42,488 bases of DNA, taken from an uncultured Candidatus Poseidoniales archaeon (lineage in GTDB: Archaea; Thermoplasmatota; Poseidoniia; Poseidoniales; Poseidoniaceae). Every line of letters begins with the position of its first letter. Position 1 is the first letter of the stretch. The position numbers and the translations under genes were made by a program. The stretch spans positions 1-42,488 of the forward strand of contig CAJIYT010000010.1 in assembly GCA_905181715.1 (NCBI GenBank). The letters run 5' to 3'. Below are positions 1 to 7,094 of the stretch, piece by piece. Under the pieces are notes generated by a model that did not search any database, was not told where the DNA came from, and worked only from the letters and a program-made list of their open reading frames with translations.

Positions 1-662
1 GAGAGCCTGGTATAGTCATCATCAGAAAGAACAGTTTCATCATTATCTGTAGGTGAATAATGTAGTCCGAAAGCAGCATCAGTATCAGTGCCAAAGAGCC
101 CACCGTCGACGGGTTTAATCTTCATTGTAAATTTGATAGCAATATTATCTGAACTTCCATTCCAATATACGTGATCGCCTAATATGGCAATATCCCAATT
201 GATGACATTAGTCCCCTGGTCGAGATCATTAAACTCCTTCGTAGCAACTGTATTACCCCCCTTCAATAAAGAGATCTGTAAGTTCTCACAATCATTGGTA
301 CAATCATCCTGTCCATTTGTCCATTGTCCATCGAGTTCGATTTTGAATCTGGCATTTATTCTATCGTTTTCTATCAAAACTAAATTGCGATCGAGCACTG
401 GATTCATATTACAAGTAAAATCAATATCTAGAATACCACTGCTTGCTCGTTTTTCGCCATAATCTGCAGATTCATCATCATTGTTTAGGTTAGAATGGCA
501 GTTGGAAAGTTGGGCGTCACCAAATAGAGAAATAATGTTCCAAGTGCCTGCAGACACCCGCTTGTCCCCCTCTTCTATTCCTGTTGATGCAGAACTCGGT
601 GTGATGAGTAACACCACTACCATTAGGATGGATAATGTGATTGTGACGCGACGACTGTTCAT
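1..662 (-). CDS. Secreted protein of unknown function, C-terminus cut off by the window edge
   Basis: An open frame runs leftward from an ATG at 662 to the window edge without a stop, giving about 220 residues. The N-terminus reads MNSRRVTITLSILMVVVLLI followed by TPSSAS, a typical signal peptide of about 26 residues, so the product is probably exported. The mature part is rich in Asp, Asn, Gly and Thr and carries a few Cys residues (CTNDC near residue 109), as expected for an archaeal surface or extracellular beta-rich protein. No family was recognised. Its C-terminus, which might carry an anchor, lies outside the window. It is divergent from the small membrane protein that starts at 839. 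Confidence 0.75.
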   Translation of the reverse strand, partial: MNSRRVTITLSILMVVVLLITPSSASTGIEEGDKRVSAGTWNIISLFGDAQLSNCHSNLNNDDESADYGEKRASSGILDIDFTCNMNPVLDRNLVLIENDRINARFKIELDGQWTNGQDDCTNDCENLQISLLKGGNTVATKEFNDLDQGTNVINWDIAILGDHVYWNGSSDNIAIKFTMKIKPVDGGLFGTDTDAAFGLHYSPTDNDETVLSDDDYTRL

Positions 663-838
663 GGTTTCCCCTAATTACAGTAGAACTTATCCTTTTCGCC
701 TAAAGTTGAGAAAATAATTCGCATGGGCACTCCGCGTTGGTAGATTTTGCATCTAGAATGCTGTTTTAGGCCCTGTGAGAGCGCGAAACATCCATCTCTT
801 GATCGGAATACGCCTGTACACAGGTTCCAGTGTTCAAT

Positions 839-1273
839 ATGAATTGGAAAATCATTTTTTTAACAGGAGCAGCAATCGGAACCTTTGTTGCATTGTTAAT
901 GACGGTTATTTCTAATATACCACTTGGTCATGATTCAGATGGAAATAAAATCACTGTAATGTATCATTGGTCGGGGGCATTGTTAGTTGTAATTGCAATT
1001 CCGTTGGTGTCAGCATTTGCTGTCAAAAAAGTAGCGAGTATGAAGGGGTGGTGTGAACCTACTTTGAAGCTTTTAATTCCAGTAGCATACCTCACTTTCC
1101 TACCAGTATTAGGCGCTTCTTTTGGAGCTCCTAACAGTAACTTGGAAACATTGGCAACCATCGTCATAATAGGTGCTATTGGAGGTACTTTCTGCAGTGC
1201 TCCTTTTGCTGCTTGGAGTTATTTCAAGAGTCGAGGCAATCAATCGACCCCTAGTATGGCTGAAGAGGAATAG
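839..1273 (+). CDS. Small membrane protein, four predicted TM helices
   Basis: This is a 144-residue hydrophobic protein from ATG 839; a GTG three codons upstream at 830 is the alternative start. Hydrophobic segments lie at about residues 5-25 (IIFLTGAAIGTFVALLM), 45-63 (WSGALLVVIAIPLVSAFAV), 77-95 and 107-128, and the tail ends in acidic EEE. The layout indicates an integral membrane protein with four helices. No catalytic motif or known family was recognised. It stands alone: the gene to its left is divergent and the DUF309 gene to its right is convergent, leaving a 29-base gap at the 3' ends. Confidence 0.6.
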   Translation: MNWKIIFLTGAAIGTFVALLMTVISNIPLGHDSDGNKITVMYHWSGALLVVIAIPLVSAFAVKKVASMKGWCEPTLKLLIPVAYLTFLPVLGASFGAPNSNLETLATIVIIGAIGGTFCSAPFAAWSYFKSRGNQSTPSMAEEE

Positions 1274-1302
1274 TGCCTGGGCATAGGGCATCAGAATCGC
1301 AG

Positions 1303-1701
1303 TCAGAGCAGTATCTTGTGAGGCTCGAGTTCCCATGTGGGCTCGTCTGAGGTCGCATCTACGAAGAAGGGCAGAACCTCTTGCAGTACCTTCGGGATGT
1401 CCACGCACCAGAGATTACCGAACAAGGGCTTGTCGGGAGTGCCGAGTTTGTCGGTAAGCTTGCCCCACATCTTGACGATGCCTCGGGTTTTCTGTCGCTC
1501 GTACTGAAACATCAGGGCGGTGGTCTGGATGAGTCCTTGAATTCCGAGTATGAAGCGCTGGTCAACTCCACTCGCCTTGAGTGATTTCCACATCTCCTCC
1601 CAATCCTCGTGGGCATGCCAGTAGCGGCCTCTGTTGAACTTCGCAATTCCAGCATCAAGCCACTCCTGCTCTTGGCTCGAGAGTGGGCATCCATCCGCCA
1701 T
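1303..1701 (-). CDS. DUF309 family protein
   Basis: The product is a 132-residue soluble protein. Its N-terminal half carries FNRGRYWHAHEDWEEMWK (about residues 23-40), matching the DUF309 signature in which a small residue, an aromatic and HE..E.W follow 'FN.G.y..AHE..E..W'. A second helix contains FILGIQGLIQTTALMFQYER, also typical. DUF309 proteins are small helical proteins of unknown biochemical function found in archaea, bacteria and plastids. Length agrees with the family. The start ATG at 1701 is followed by MADGCPLSSQEQEWLDAG, and no better start is visible. The gene is convergent with the upstream membrane protein. Confidence 0.75.
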   Translation of the reverse strand: MADGCPLSSQEQEWLDAGIAKFNRGRYWHAHEDWEEMWKSLKASGVDQRFILGIQGLIQTTALMFQYERQKTRGIVKMWGKLTDKLGTPDKPLFGNLWCVDIPKVLQEVLPFFVDATSDEPTWELEPHKILL

Positions 1702-1975
1702 GGTGTGCGTTCTACTAACTTACTTTCAAATCCGCCCATCCATATAGCCCAAGAATTGTCTTTCCTAGCCCAGGAGGTGCTACAATATGCAATCGGGTTT
1801 TCATGGTTGTTTAATTTGGGGATAATCACCTTACTTGCACCTTCTTGCGAATGCCGTGATTTCCCGGCAAAATGGATATTGCCAAAACTGGGAAGTGGTT
1901 CTGGCATGATGTAACCACTAAGTTTGAACTTTAATAAATGGTTAATTTGATTGCTAATGGCTGGCAGGGGTATTT
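1702..1975. other. Intergenic stretch with no supported gene
   Basis: Open frames cross this stretch on both strands, but their translations lack family motifs and overlap the DUF309 gene antisense. Just before the small ORF at 1976 there is an A/T-rich segment (TTTAATAAATGG, about 1930-1941) that could serve as an archaeal TATA element. Nothing else was recognised. Confidence 0.4.
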
Positions 1976-2119
1976 GTGCTGGAAATAACAGATGCTTTGG
2001 GCGATGTCCTCGATGGAGTGGATGCAGAACTAAACAAGCGTTGGTGGTGGAAGATTCTCTGGCCAATCTTGCTTTATGGTCCATTTATTGTAGTTGGTAT
2101 CTACCTCTATCAAATGTGA
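1976..2119 (+). CDS. Candidate 47-residue single-TM small protein
   Basis: A GTG-started frame (1976) encodes LEITDALGDVLDGVDAELNK, then three consecutive Trp residues (RWWWK), then one hydrophobic segment ending in YLYQM, and stops at TGA 2117-2119. An amphipathic acidic helix, a Trp-rich interfacial patch and a single TM helix make a coherent small membrane protein. An in-frame stop lies at 1955-1957, so GTG is the only normal start. CAGGGG upstream is a weak ribosome binding site, and TTTAATAAATGG near 1930-1941 could be a TATA element. No homologue was recognised. It is too short for coding statistics to decide. Confidence 0.45.
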   Translation: MLEITDALGDVLDGVDAELNKRWWWKILWPILLYGPFIVVGIYLYQM

Positions 2120-2163
2120 ATTAATTAGTAATTCATTTGATTTAGCGAAAGTGTTGAAGTGTT

Positions 2164-2180
2164 AGGGTTTGCTTAACCCT
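2164..2180. promoter_or_regulatory. Short perfect hairpin just upstream of the RecB-like gene
   Basis: AGGGTT (2164-2169), a TGCTT loop and AACCCT (2175-2180) form a 6-bp perfect stem ending 3 bases before ATG 2184. It could end transcripts of the small upstream ORF or hide the ribosome binding region of the downstream gene. No T-tract follows it. Confidence 0.3.
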
Positions 2181-2183
2181 CTT

Positions 2184-3167
2184 ATGAGTATGAGAGATGT
2201 AGTCAGACGCAATAGGCCAAGAGTATGGTCTAGCAGTAGAAGATCGTTGATGGAAAGATGCCCACGTGCATGGGCCTTGCGTTATGGCCACCGTCGAGGT
2301 AAATCGGGAACAGCGGGTAGGATGCTATCGATAGTTTCCGATTGGCGTTCTCCATGGGACTTGATGCTCAGGTCATTACGCTCTTTGATAATCGAACGTC
2401 TAGAAGCCTGTCTAATAGGTATTAGATGGAGTGATAGTGATATTGAGATGAAGATGCGAGAGAGACTAAAAGAGATGATAGATGAACAAAATGAATCTTT
2501 GAACTTAGTCGAAAAGCGAATTGGTAGTAATAGCGAATTACGAGCGAATCAGGAACGTGCTAAAATCGATGACTTGGTTGCAGTCGCTAGCCATCGTTTC
2601 CGTCGTTTGATGTTGATGGAACCCTTACATTCAATTATTCGTGGAAAAATAACTGATTGGGAACTTGTCGGACGTCTTAACTCGGTCCGTCATCAAGGCA
2701 AAGACCTCTATATCGCTCCAGATTTGATTTGGCGAATTGGTCGAGATCGATTCATGCTACGGTTTGTAATGCAAGGGAGAAGAGAGATGACAGAGCATAA
2801 TCGTATGGAACATAGTTCAATGATTGCCTGGCAGAATAGTGATCTTAGCGACGAAGAGAAAAAAATCAGCAAGGTAGTCGTCGAGATTATCGATTGGCAT
2901 CGAGGACGGTGGCATCGAACCTCATTCCAGCCAACTGAAGGTGAGGTAGAGTTGGCGATGACGATGATTGAACATGATTTGGTGGCGATGGACGAACTCT
3001 ACCAACGGCTAGGGCCTTTGACCGATCTATCGATGATGCCTCTAGCATCTTCAAAAGCCGTATGTCGCGGCTGTGGCCATGTTGATTCATGTCCAGGAGG
3101 GGAGAACTTAGAGCGTGCTAAAATCGAGCAATCTGTTATCGAGATGGCTCGTTGTCGGACCTCATAA
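2184..3167 (+). CDS. RecB/Cas4-family PD-(D/E)XK-like protein with Fe-S cysteines, catalytic site apparently lost
   Basis: The product has 327 residues from ATG 2184; TTG 2169 and ATG 2190 are alternatives. The N-terminus has SSSRRSLMERCPRAWALRYG (about residues 16-35), the 'S.S.l..y..CPr.y.lry' entry motif of RecB/AddB/Cas4 nucleases. The C-terminus has CRGCGHVDSC, so C26 with C294, C297 and C303 reproduces the four-Cys Fe-S arrangement (C...CxxC-x5-C) of AddB and Cas4. The core strand region LYIAPDLIWRIGRDRF (P179, D180) fits nuclease motif II, but where the family has a D/E-x-K triad the protein reads LRFVMQG (about 192-198), with no acidic residue or Lys. I infer an Fe-S-stabilised DNA-binding or structural derivative rather than an active nuclease. 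No cas gene or helicase is nearby. It is convergent with tpiA and overlaps it by 6 bases. Confidence 0.6.
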   Translation: MSMRDVVRRNRPRVWSSSRRSLMERCPRAWALRYGHRRGKSGTAGRMLSIVSDWRSPWDLMLRSLRSLIIERLEACLIGIRWSDSDIEMKMRERLKEMIDEQNESLNLVEKRIGSNSELRANQERAKIDDLVAVASHRFRRLMLMEPLHSIIRGKITDWELVGRLNSVRHQGKDLYIAPDLIWRIGRDRFMLRFVMQGRREMTEHNRMEHSSMIAWQNSDLSDEEKKISKVVVEIIDWHRGRWHRTSFQPTEGEVELAMTMIEHDLVAMDELYQRLGPLTDLSMMPLASSKAVCRGCGHVDSCPGGENLERAKIEQSVIEMARCRTS

Positions 3168-3821
3168 ACCGCTTACTAGGTCTTCGAGAACGGCTCTGAC
3201 ATCCTCGGCTTTGGTTACTCCGCTTGCAAGCAGAACTCCCTCAGCTCCCAAAGCGATTGCTGCGGTAACATCTGCACCACTTTTGACCCCAGCGCCACAA
3301 AGAATACGAACATCAGGATTGACTTCCTTTACTGCAGCAACTGTGTCCTTGACTATTGCCGGGTCTGCACTGGTCACTGATATGTCGCCACCGATTAGTT
3401 CAGGAGGCTCTACTGCGATGAATGTTGGACCTAGTGCGGCCAAAGCCCTCGCTTCATCAACATCTGCAGCACAAGCACAAACCGGCATACCATCGGGTAG
3501 CATGTCGAGTATTTTCTTCACATCTTCGATAGATAATTTGTGCTCTGCATGGTTGATCAAAGTTCCAGCAGCACCTCTCTCAATTGCTGTATTTATTTCC
3601 AACCAGCCAGTAGCTGATCCTTGCGACACACCATCTAGGTGCTGTGACCAAACCTCCACGCCGGAAATTGCTGCTACCGAGGATAGGTCAAATGCGCTCA
3701 CGGCTGCAACAAGTCTAGCATCTGTATCGATTGATGCCATGTGGGCTGCTAGTGCATCTGCTCTGCGTCCGGATGCAGATGCATAGGTTTTGAAGTTGAC
3801 AACTACTAAGGGTGCGGACAT
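3162..3821 (-). CDS. tpiA: Triosephosphate isomerase, archaeal short type
   Basis: This 219-residue TIM-barrel enzyme interconverts dihydroxyacetone phosphate and glyceraldehyde 3-phosphate in glycolysis and gluconeogenesis. The start is ATG 3821 (MSAPLVVVNFKTY), because the frame upstream lacks family character. Diagnostic features are N9-F-K11 for substrate binding, INHAEHKLS with the catalytic His, AVEPPELIGG with the catalytic Glu, and CGAGVKSG plus GAEGVLLASGV for the phosphate site. About 220 residues rather than 250 is normal for archaeal enzymes. It lies 25 bases after a sugar nucleotidyltransferase on the same strand and is probably co-transcribed with it. Confidence 0.95.
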   Translation of the reverse strand: MSAPLVVVNFKTYASASGRRADALAAHMASIDTDARLVAAVSAFDLSSVAAISGVEVWSQHLDGVSQGSATGWLEINTAIERGAAGTLINHAEHKLSIEDVKKILDMLPDGMPVCACAADVDEARALAALGPTFIAVEPPELIGGDISVTSADPAIVKDTVAAVKEVNPDVRILCGAGVKSGADVTAAIALGAEGVLLASGVTKAEDVRAVLEDLVSGL

Positions 3822-3846
3822 ATGACTGCCTGTGTAATCGCCTTCT

Positions 3847-4833
3847 TCATTGCTGCGGAAGAGGATACACCCCGCCACTCTGTTGGTGACCATCTGGCAC
3901 ATTTGCACCGTAATCAACGATTACATCAGTCAAAATAACCCCATCTCCTATTTGACAATCCCGTCCAATTAAACAACGGGTTATCTGTGAACCTTTTCCA
4001 ATCGTCGAATGTCTCAATATAGTGGAATCTAAAATTGAACCCCCACTGGAAACCCCTTGTTCAATCATTGAGTTTTCAGCGGCGACTAACTCGCTAGCAC
4101 ACCATGAGTTGCCATTCATGGCGCCTCTAGTGAACATCTGCTCACTAAGGCACCTGCTAACAGCATCATGCCAAGAAGTCGGAGTCCCTGCATCGATAAA
4201 CCAGCCTTTGAATGGGAAGCCAGAGAGTTGACCTTTCTCTGCTAGTTGAGGAAATACATCGCGTTCGAGACTATGTTTGCCATCAGGCATAACGTCAAAA
4301 ATATCATCTTCAAGAATGTAACTACCAGCATTTATCAGATTTGAAAATACTTCGTTTGGTAGCGGCTTTTCCTTGAAACGAGTTATCTGATCATTGTCAT
4401 TAAGGCCAACGATACCAAATCTAGTCGGGTCTTCTACTTCCCACAACCCCAAAGTTCCAATTCCATCATTGGAATTGTGCTTGTTCAGCATCTGTTCAAA
4501 GGGTAAAGAGGATACTATGTCTCCATTGAAGCAAGCGAATTGACCGCTGATGAAATCCTCGCAATTCTTCAGTGCACCCCCGGTACCTAGCATCTGTTCT
4601 TCACGAACTATCGTCACATCGAACCCTGGGTCATTTTTTGCAAAATACTCAGCGATCATCTCGACTTTGTATCCGGCTGCGACGACAACTTCGTCGACCA
4701 TCCCTGGAGGGATTATTTCGACAACACGTTCCAAAAGTGTCAGGTCTAGAACCGGCAATAGTGGCTTTGGCATGGAATTGGTCCATGGCTGCATCCTCGA
4801 ACCGATTCCTCCAGCGAGAATGACGACCTGCAT
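3847..4833 (-). CDS. Sugar-1-phosphate nucleotidyltransferase (NDP-sugar pyrophosphorylase)
   Basis: The product has 328 residues. Its N-terminus VILAGGIGSRMQPWT followed by MPKPLLPV is the nucleotide-binding signature and catalytic Lys region of sugar nucleotidyltransferases. GTGGALKNC, CFNGDIV (metal-binding Asp), GLWEVEDPTRFGIV and FKEKP are further conserved blocks, and INAGSYIL and GWFIDAGTP complete the catalytic domain. From about residue 240 on, hexapeptide-like repeats (SILDSTILRHSTIGKGSQI, RCLIGRDCQIGDGVIL) suggest a left-handed beta-helix. The enzyme would join a sugar 1-phosphate to an NTP for surface glycan synthesis. The exact sugar (mannose or glucose) and base cannot be decided from sequence. 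It is the first gene of a two-gene unit with tpiA. Confidence 0.88.
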   Translation of the reverse strand: MQVVILAGGIGSRMQPWTNSMPKPLLPVLDLTLLERVVEIIPPGMVDEVVVAAGYKVEMIAEYFAKNDPGFDVTIVREEQMLGTGGALKNCEDFISGQFACFNGDIVSSLPFEQMLNKHNSNDGIGTLGLWEVEDPTRFGIVGLNDNDQITRFKEKPLPNEVFSNLINAGSYILEDDIFDVMPDGKHSLERDVFPQLAEKGQLSGFPFKGWFIDAGTPTSWHDAVSRCLSEQMFTRGAMNGNSWCASELVAAENSMIEQGVSSGGSILDSTILRHSTIGKGSQITRCLIGRDCQIGDGVILTDVIVDYGANVPDGHQQSGGVYPLPQQ

Positions 4834-4858
4834 GGTAATAGCCAGATGACAAAGGCGT

Positions 4859-4901
4859 TTGAACCCTGTCCAATGAAGTTGTCGTTATCCGTAGGGTTCA
4901 A
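4859..4901. promoter_or_regulatory. Perfect 9-bp inverted repeat in a divergent promoter region
   Basis: TTGAACCCT (4859-4867) and AGGGTTCAA (4893-4901) are exact reverse complements separated by 25 bases. They lie in the 99-base gap between the divergent sugar nucleotidyltransferase and sucC genes. This is a plausible dimeric-regulator operator or an RNA hairpin in the sucC leader. No bound factor can be named. Confidence 0.35.
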
Positions 4902-4932
4902 GGTTCTAGTTCGGGTGGCACGGCCGATTGAG

Positions 4933-6144
4933 ATGAATATTCACGAGTACCAAGCAAAAGCCCTTTTCCGAGATAACGGTGTTAATGTGGTCGAAGGTAT
5001 CCACTGCACCAGCGTAGAACAGGCTTTAGAGGCCTATGATACGCTCAATAGCCAAATCGTCGCGGTCAAGAGCCAAATCCATGCCGGAGGTAGAGGAAAG
5101 GGAACTCTCTATACGCCAGACCGGTCATCTATAGTAATGGAAGGTGGTGTAAAAATCGCCTTCAATCGGGAAGAGGTTGAAACCTATTCGACCAACATCA
5201 TCGGCAACTTACTGGTCACCAAACAAACCGGCGCAGAAGGGAAACTAGTTCGTAATCTCTATGTCGAATCCGGCTGTGCAATCGCCCATGAATACTATCT
5301 TGCAATATTGGTTGACAGGGAAGAAAAAGCAGTATTGATCATGGCTTCTACCGAAGGTGGCATGGATATCGAAGAGGTAGCTGAGAACTCTCCTGAAGCA
5401 ATTCACAAGATATGGGTCGATCCATCTTCTGGTTTACTAGGATTCCAAAAGAGGGACTTAGGAGTCTCTTTAGGATTATCTGGAGCCGCATTGAAATCAT
5501 TTTTTGCACTGATTGGCAATCTCTATCGCTTATTCATCGATAACGATTGTAGCATGGTGGAAATCAACCCACTGGTCAAAAGTGAGGACGACGAAATTAT
5601 TGCACTGGATGGTAAGGTTGGATTCGATTCTAATGCTCACTTCCGTCACCGAGCAGCATGGGATGAAATGCGAGACCTTTCCGAGGAAGATGCTGCTGAA
5701 ATCAGAGCAGATGAGGCTGATTTATCTTATGTCAATCTCGATGGAAACATCGGTTGCCTAGTCAATGGGGCTGGTTTAGCGATGGCGACAATGGATGTCA
5801 TCAAACTCTATGGTGGTGAGCCAGCCAACTTCTTAGATGTTGGTGGCGGTGCTAATGAAGAGCAGGTTAAGACCGCCTTTGGTATCATTCTTGAAGATGA
5901 AAATGTAAAAGGCATTCTAGTCAACATTTTTGGTGGAATAATGCGCTGTGATATAATCGCAAGAGGAATCATAGAGGCGACAAAGTCACTTGATCTCAAC
6001 ATTCCTTTGGTAGTTCGTTTAGCTGGAACCAATGTTGATGAAGGTAAAGAAATACTAGCACAAAGCGGATTAAATATCCATTCCGCTAATGATTTGGCTG
6101 AAGGCGCAGAAAAAATAGTTTCATTGATCGGAGGTGGTGTTTGA
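4933..6144 (+). CDS. sucC: Succinyl-CoA synthetase (ADP/GDP-forming), beta subunit
   Basis: SucC carries the ATP-grasp domain of the enzyme that converts succinyl-CoA to succinate with substrate-level NTP formation in the TCA cycle. Start ATG 4933 gives [16 protein letters not shown], the canonical SucC N-terminus; the open frame upstream is not family-like. Visible motifs are [12 protein letters not shown] (nucleotide loop), MVEINPLV (metal ligands), [33 protein letters not shown] and [12 protein letters not shown] near the C-terminus. At 403 residues it is slightly longer than typical bacterial SucC because of a few internal insertions. Its stop overlaps the sucD start (TGATG at 6142-6146), so the subunits are translationally coupled. 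Confidence 0.96.
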   Translation: MNIHEYQAKALFRDNGVNVVEGIHCTSVEQALEAYDTLNSQIVAVKSQIHAGGRGKGTLYTPDRSSIVMEGGVKIAFNREEVETYSTNIIGNLLVTKQTGAEGKLVRNLYVESGCAIAHEYYLAILVDREEKAVLIMASTEGGMDIEEVAENSPEAIHKIWVDPSSGLLGFQKRDLGVSLGLSGAALKSFFALIGNLYRLFIDNDCSMVEINPLVKSEDDEIIALDGKVGFDSNAHFRHRAAWDEMRDLSEEDAAEIRADEADLSYVNLDGNIGCLVNGAGLAMATMDVIKLYGGEPANFLDVGGGANEEQVKTAFGIILEDENVKGILVNIFGGIMRCDIIARGIIEATKSLDLNIPLVVRLAGTNVDEGKEILAQSGLNIHSANDLAEGAEKIVSLIGGGV

Positions 6145-7073
6145 TGGGTATCTGGATTGGTGAAGATTCTAAGGTCATAGTTCAGGGAATTACAGGTAAA
6201 CAAGGACATTTCCATGCCACTAAGATGGCAGAATTCGGTACTGATGTAGTCGGAGGTTGTACACCCGGTAAGCAAGGACAAAAGGTCGATCTTGGAGTAT
6301 ACGAGGTGCCGGTCTTTGGCAGTATGATCTCGGCTATTAGAGAAACCGATGCAGATGCAACAGTGATTTACGTTCCTCCGCCATTCGCTGGCGAAGCGAT
6401 AATGGAAGCAGCAGATGCATTCCAACAGGTCAAGGGACAGGGGGTAATCGTTTGTATTACAGAAGGTATTCCAACTCTCGATATGGTAAAAGCAGTAGCA
6501 TACGTCAATTCTCGCACTGGAGTACGCCTAATCGGTCCAAATTGCCCAGGGATAATCACTCCCGGTGAGCAAGGTGGTTGTAAAATCGGTATTATGCCAG
6601 GCCATATTCACGCAAAGGGCAGAATCGGTGTCGTTTCCAAATCTGGAACCCTAACTTACGAAGCAGTAGCTCAGACAATGAGTATTGACGAAGGGCAAAG
6701 TACCTGCGTAGGAATAGGTGGAGATCCGGTCAATGGCACTGGGTTCATCGATTGTCTCGCAGCATTCGAAGCTGATCCTCAGACAAAAGCAATCGTCATG
6801 ATTGGAGAAATAGGTGGCAGTGCTGAAGAGGAAGCAGCCGCTTGGGCTAAGGATAATGTCAGTAAGCCAATAGTTGGTTTCATCGCAGGTTCAACCGCTC
6901 CTCCGGGTAAGAGGATGGGGCACGCAGGAGCAATAATCTCTGGTGGAAAAGGCACAGCGGAAGAGAAATTCGCAGCGTTTGAAGCAGCAGGAATTGCTTG
7001 TGCCCGTGATCCTAGTGAAATCGGTGTAATCTTGCTTGGAGAATTAGTTAAAGCAGGATTGAGAAGTGAATGA
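6144..7073 (+). CDS. sucD: Succinyl-CoA synthetase, alpha subunit
   Basis: SucD has 309 residues from ATG 6144 ([15 protein letters not shown]), preceded by GGAGGTGGTG as ribosome binding site. The CoA-binding Rossmann domain shows [12 protein letters not shown] and GCTPGKQGQ; the middle contains [13 protein letters not shown] and [10 protein letters not shown]; the ligase domain contains [30 protein letters not shown] and the active-site His in [10 protein letters not shown], which is phosphorylated during catalysis. Together with SucC it forms the alpha-beta enzyme of the TCA cycle. It ends 21 bases before the convergent zinc-ribbon gene. Confidence 0.96.
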   Translation: MGIWIGEDSKVIVQGITGKQGHFHATKMAEFGTDVVGGCTPGKQGQKVDLGVYEVPVFGSMISAIRETDADATVIYVPPPFAGEAIMEAADAFQQVKGQGVIVCITEGIPTLDMVKAVAYVNSRTGVRLIGPNCPGIITPGEQGGCKIGIMPGHIHAKGRIGVVSKSGTLTYEAVAQTMSIDEGQSTCVGIGGDPVNGTGFIDCLAAFEADPQTKAIVMIGEIGGSAEEEAAAWAKDNVSKPIVGFIAGSTAPPGKRMGHAGAIISGGKGTAEEKFAAFEAAGIACARDPSEIGVILLGELVKAGLRSE

Positions 7074-7094
7074 GAATTCACAATAATTAATTTC

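Noticed and set aside
663..838. Divergent promoter region between the secreted protein and the first membrane protein
   Set aside because: A/T-rich pieces exist, but none has a good TATA at the expected distance, so no site was called.
1512..2084. A 190-residue minus-strand frame across the DUF309 gene and the gap
   Set aside because: It overlaps the clear DUF309 gene in another frame and the candidate small ORF; no family motif was seen.
2184..3167. Cas4 as part of a CRISPR adaptation module
   Set aside because: No repeat array or other cas gene is visible, and the catalytic D/E-x-K is missing.
3115..3786. Plus-strand frame of 223 residues rich in Ser/Ala/Thr
   Set aside because: It is antisense to tpiA and its composition reflects the complementary Ala-rich TIM codons.
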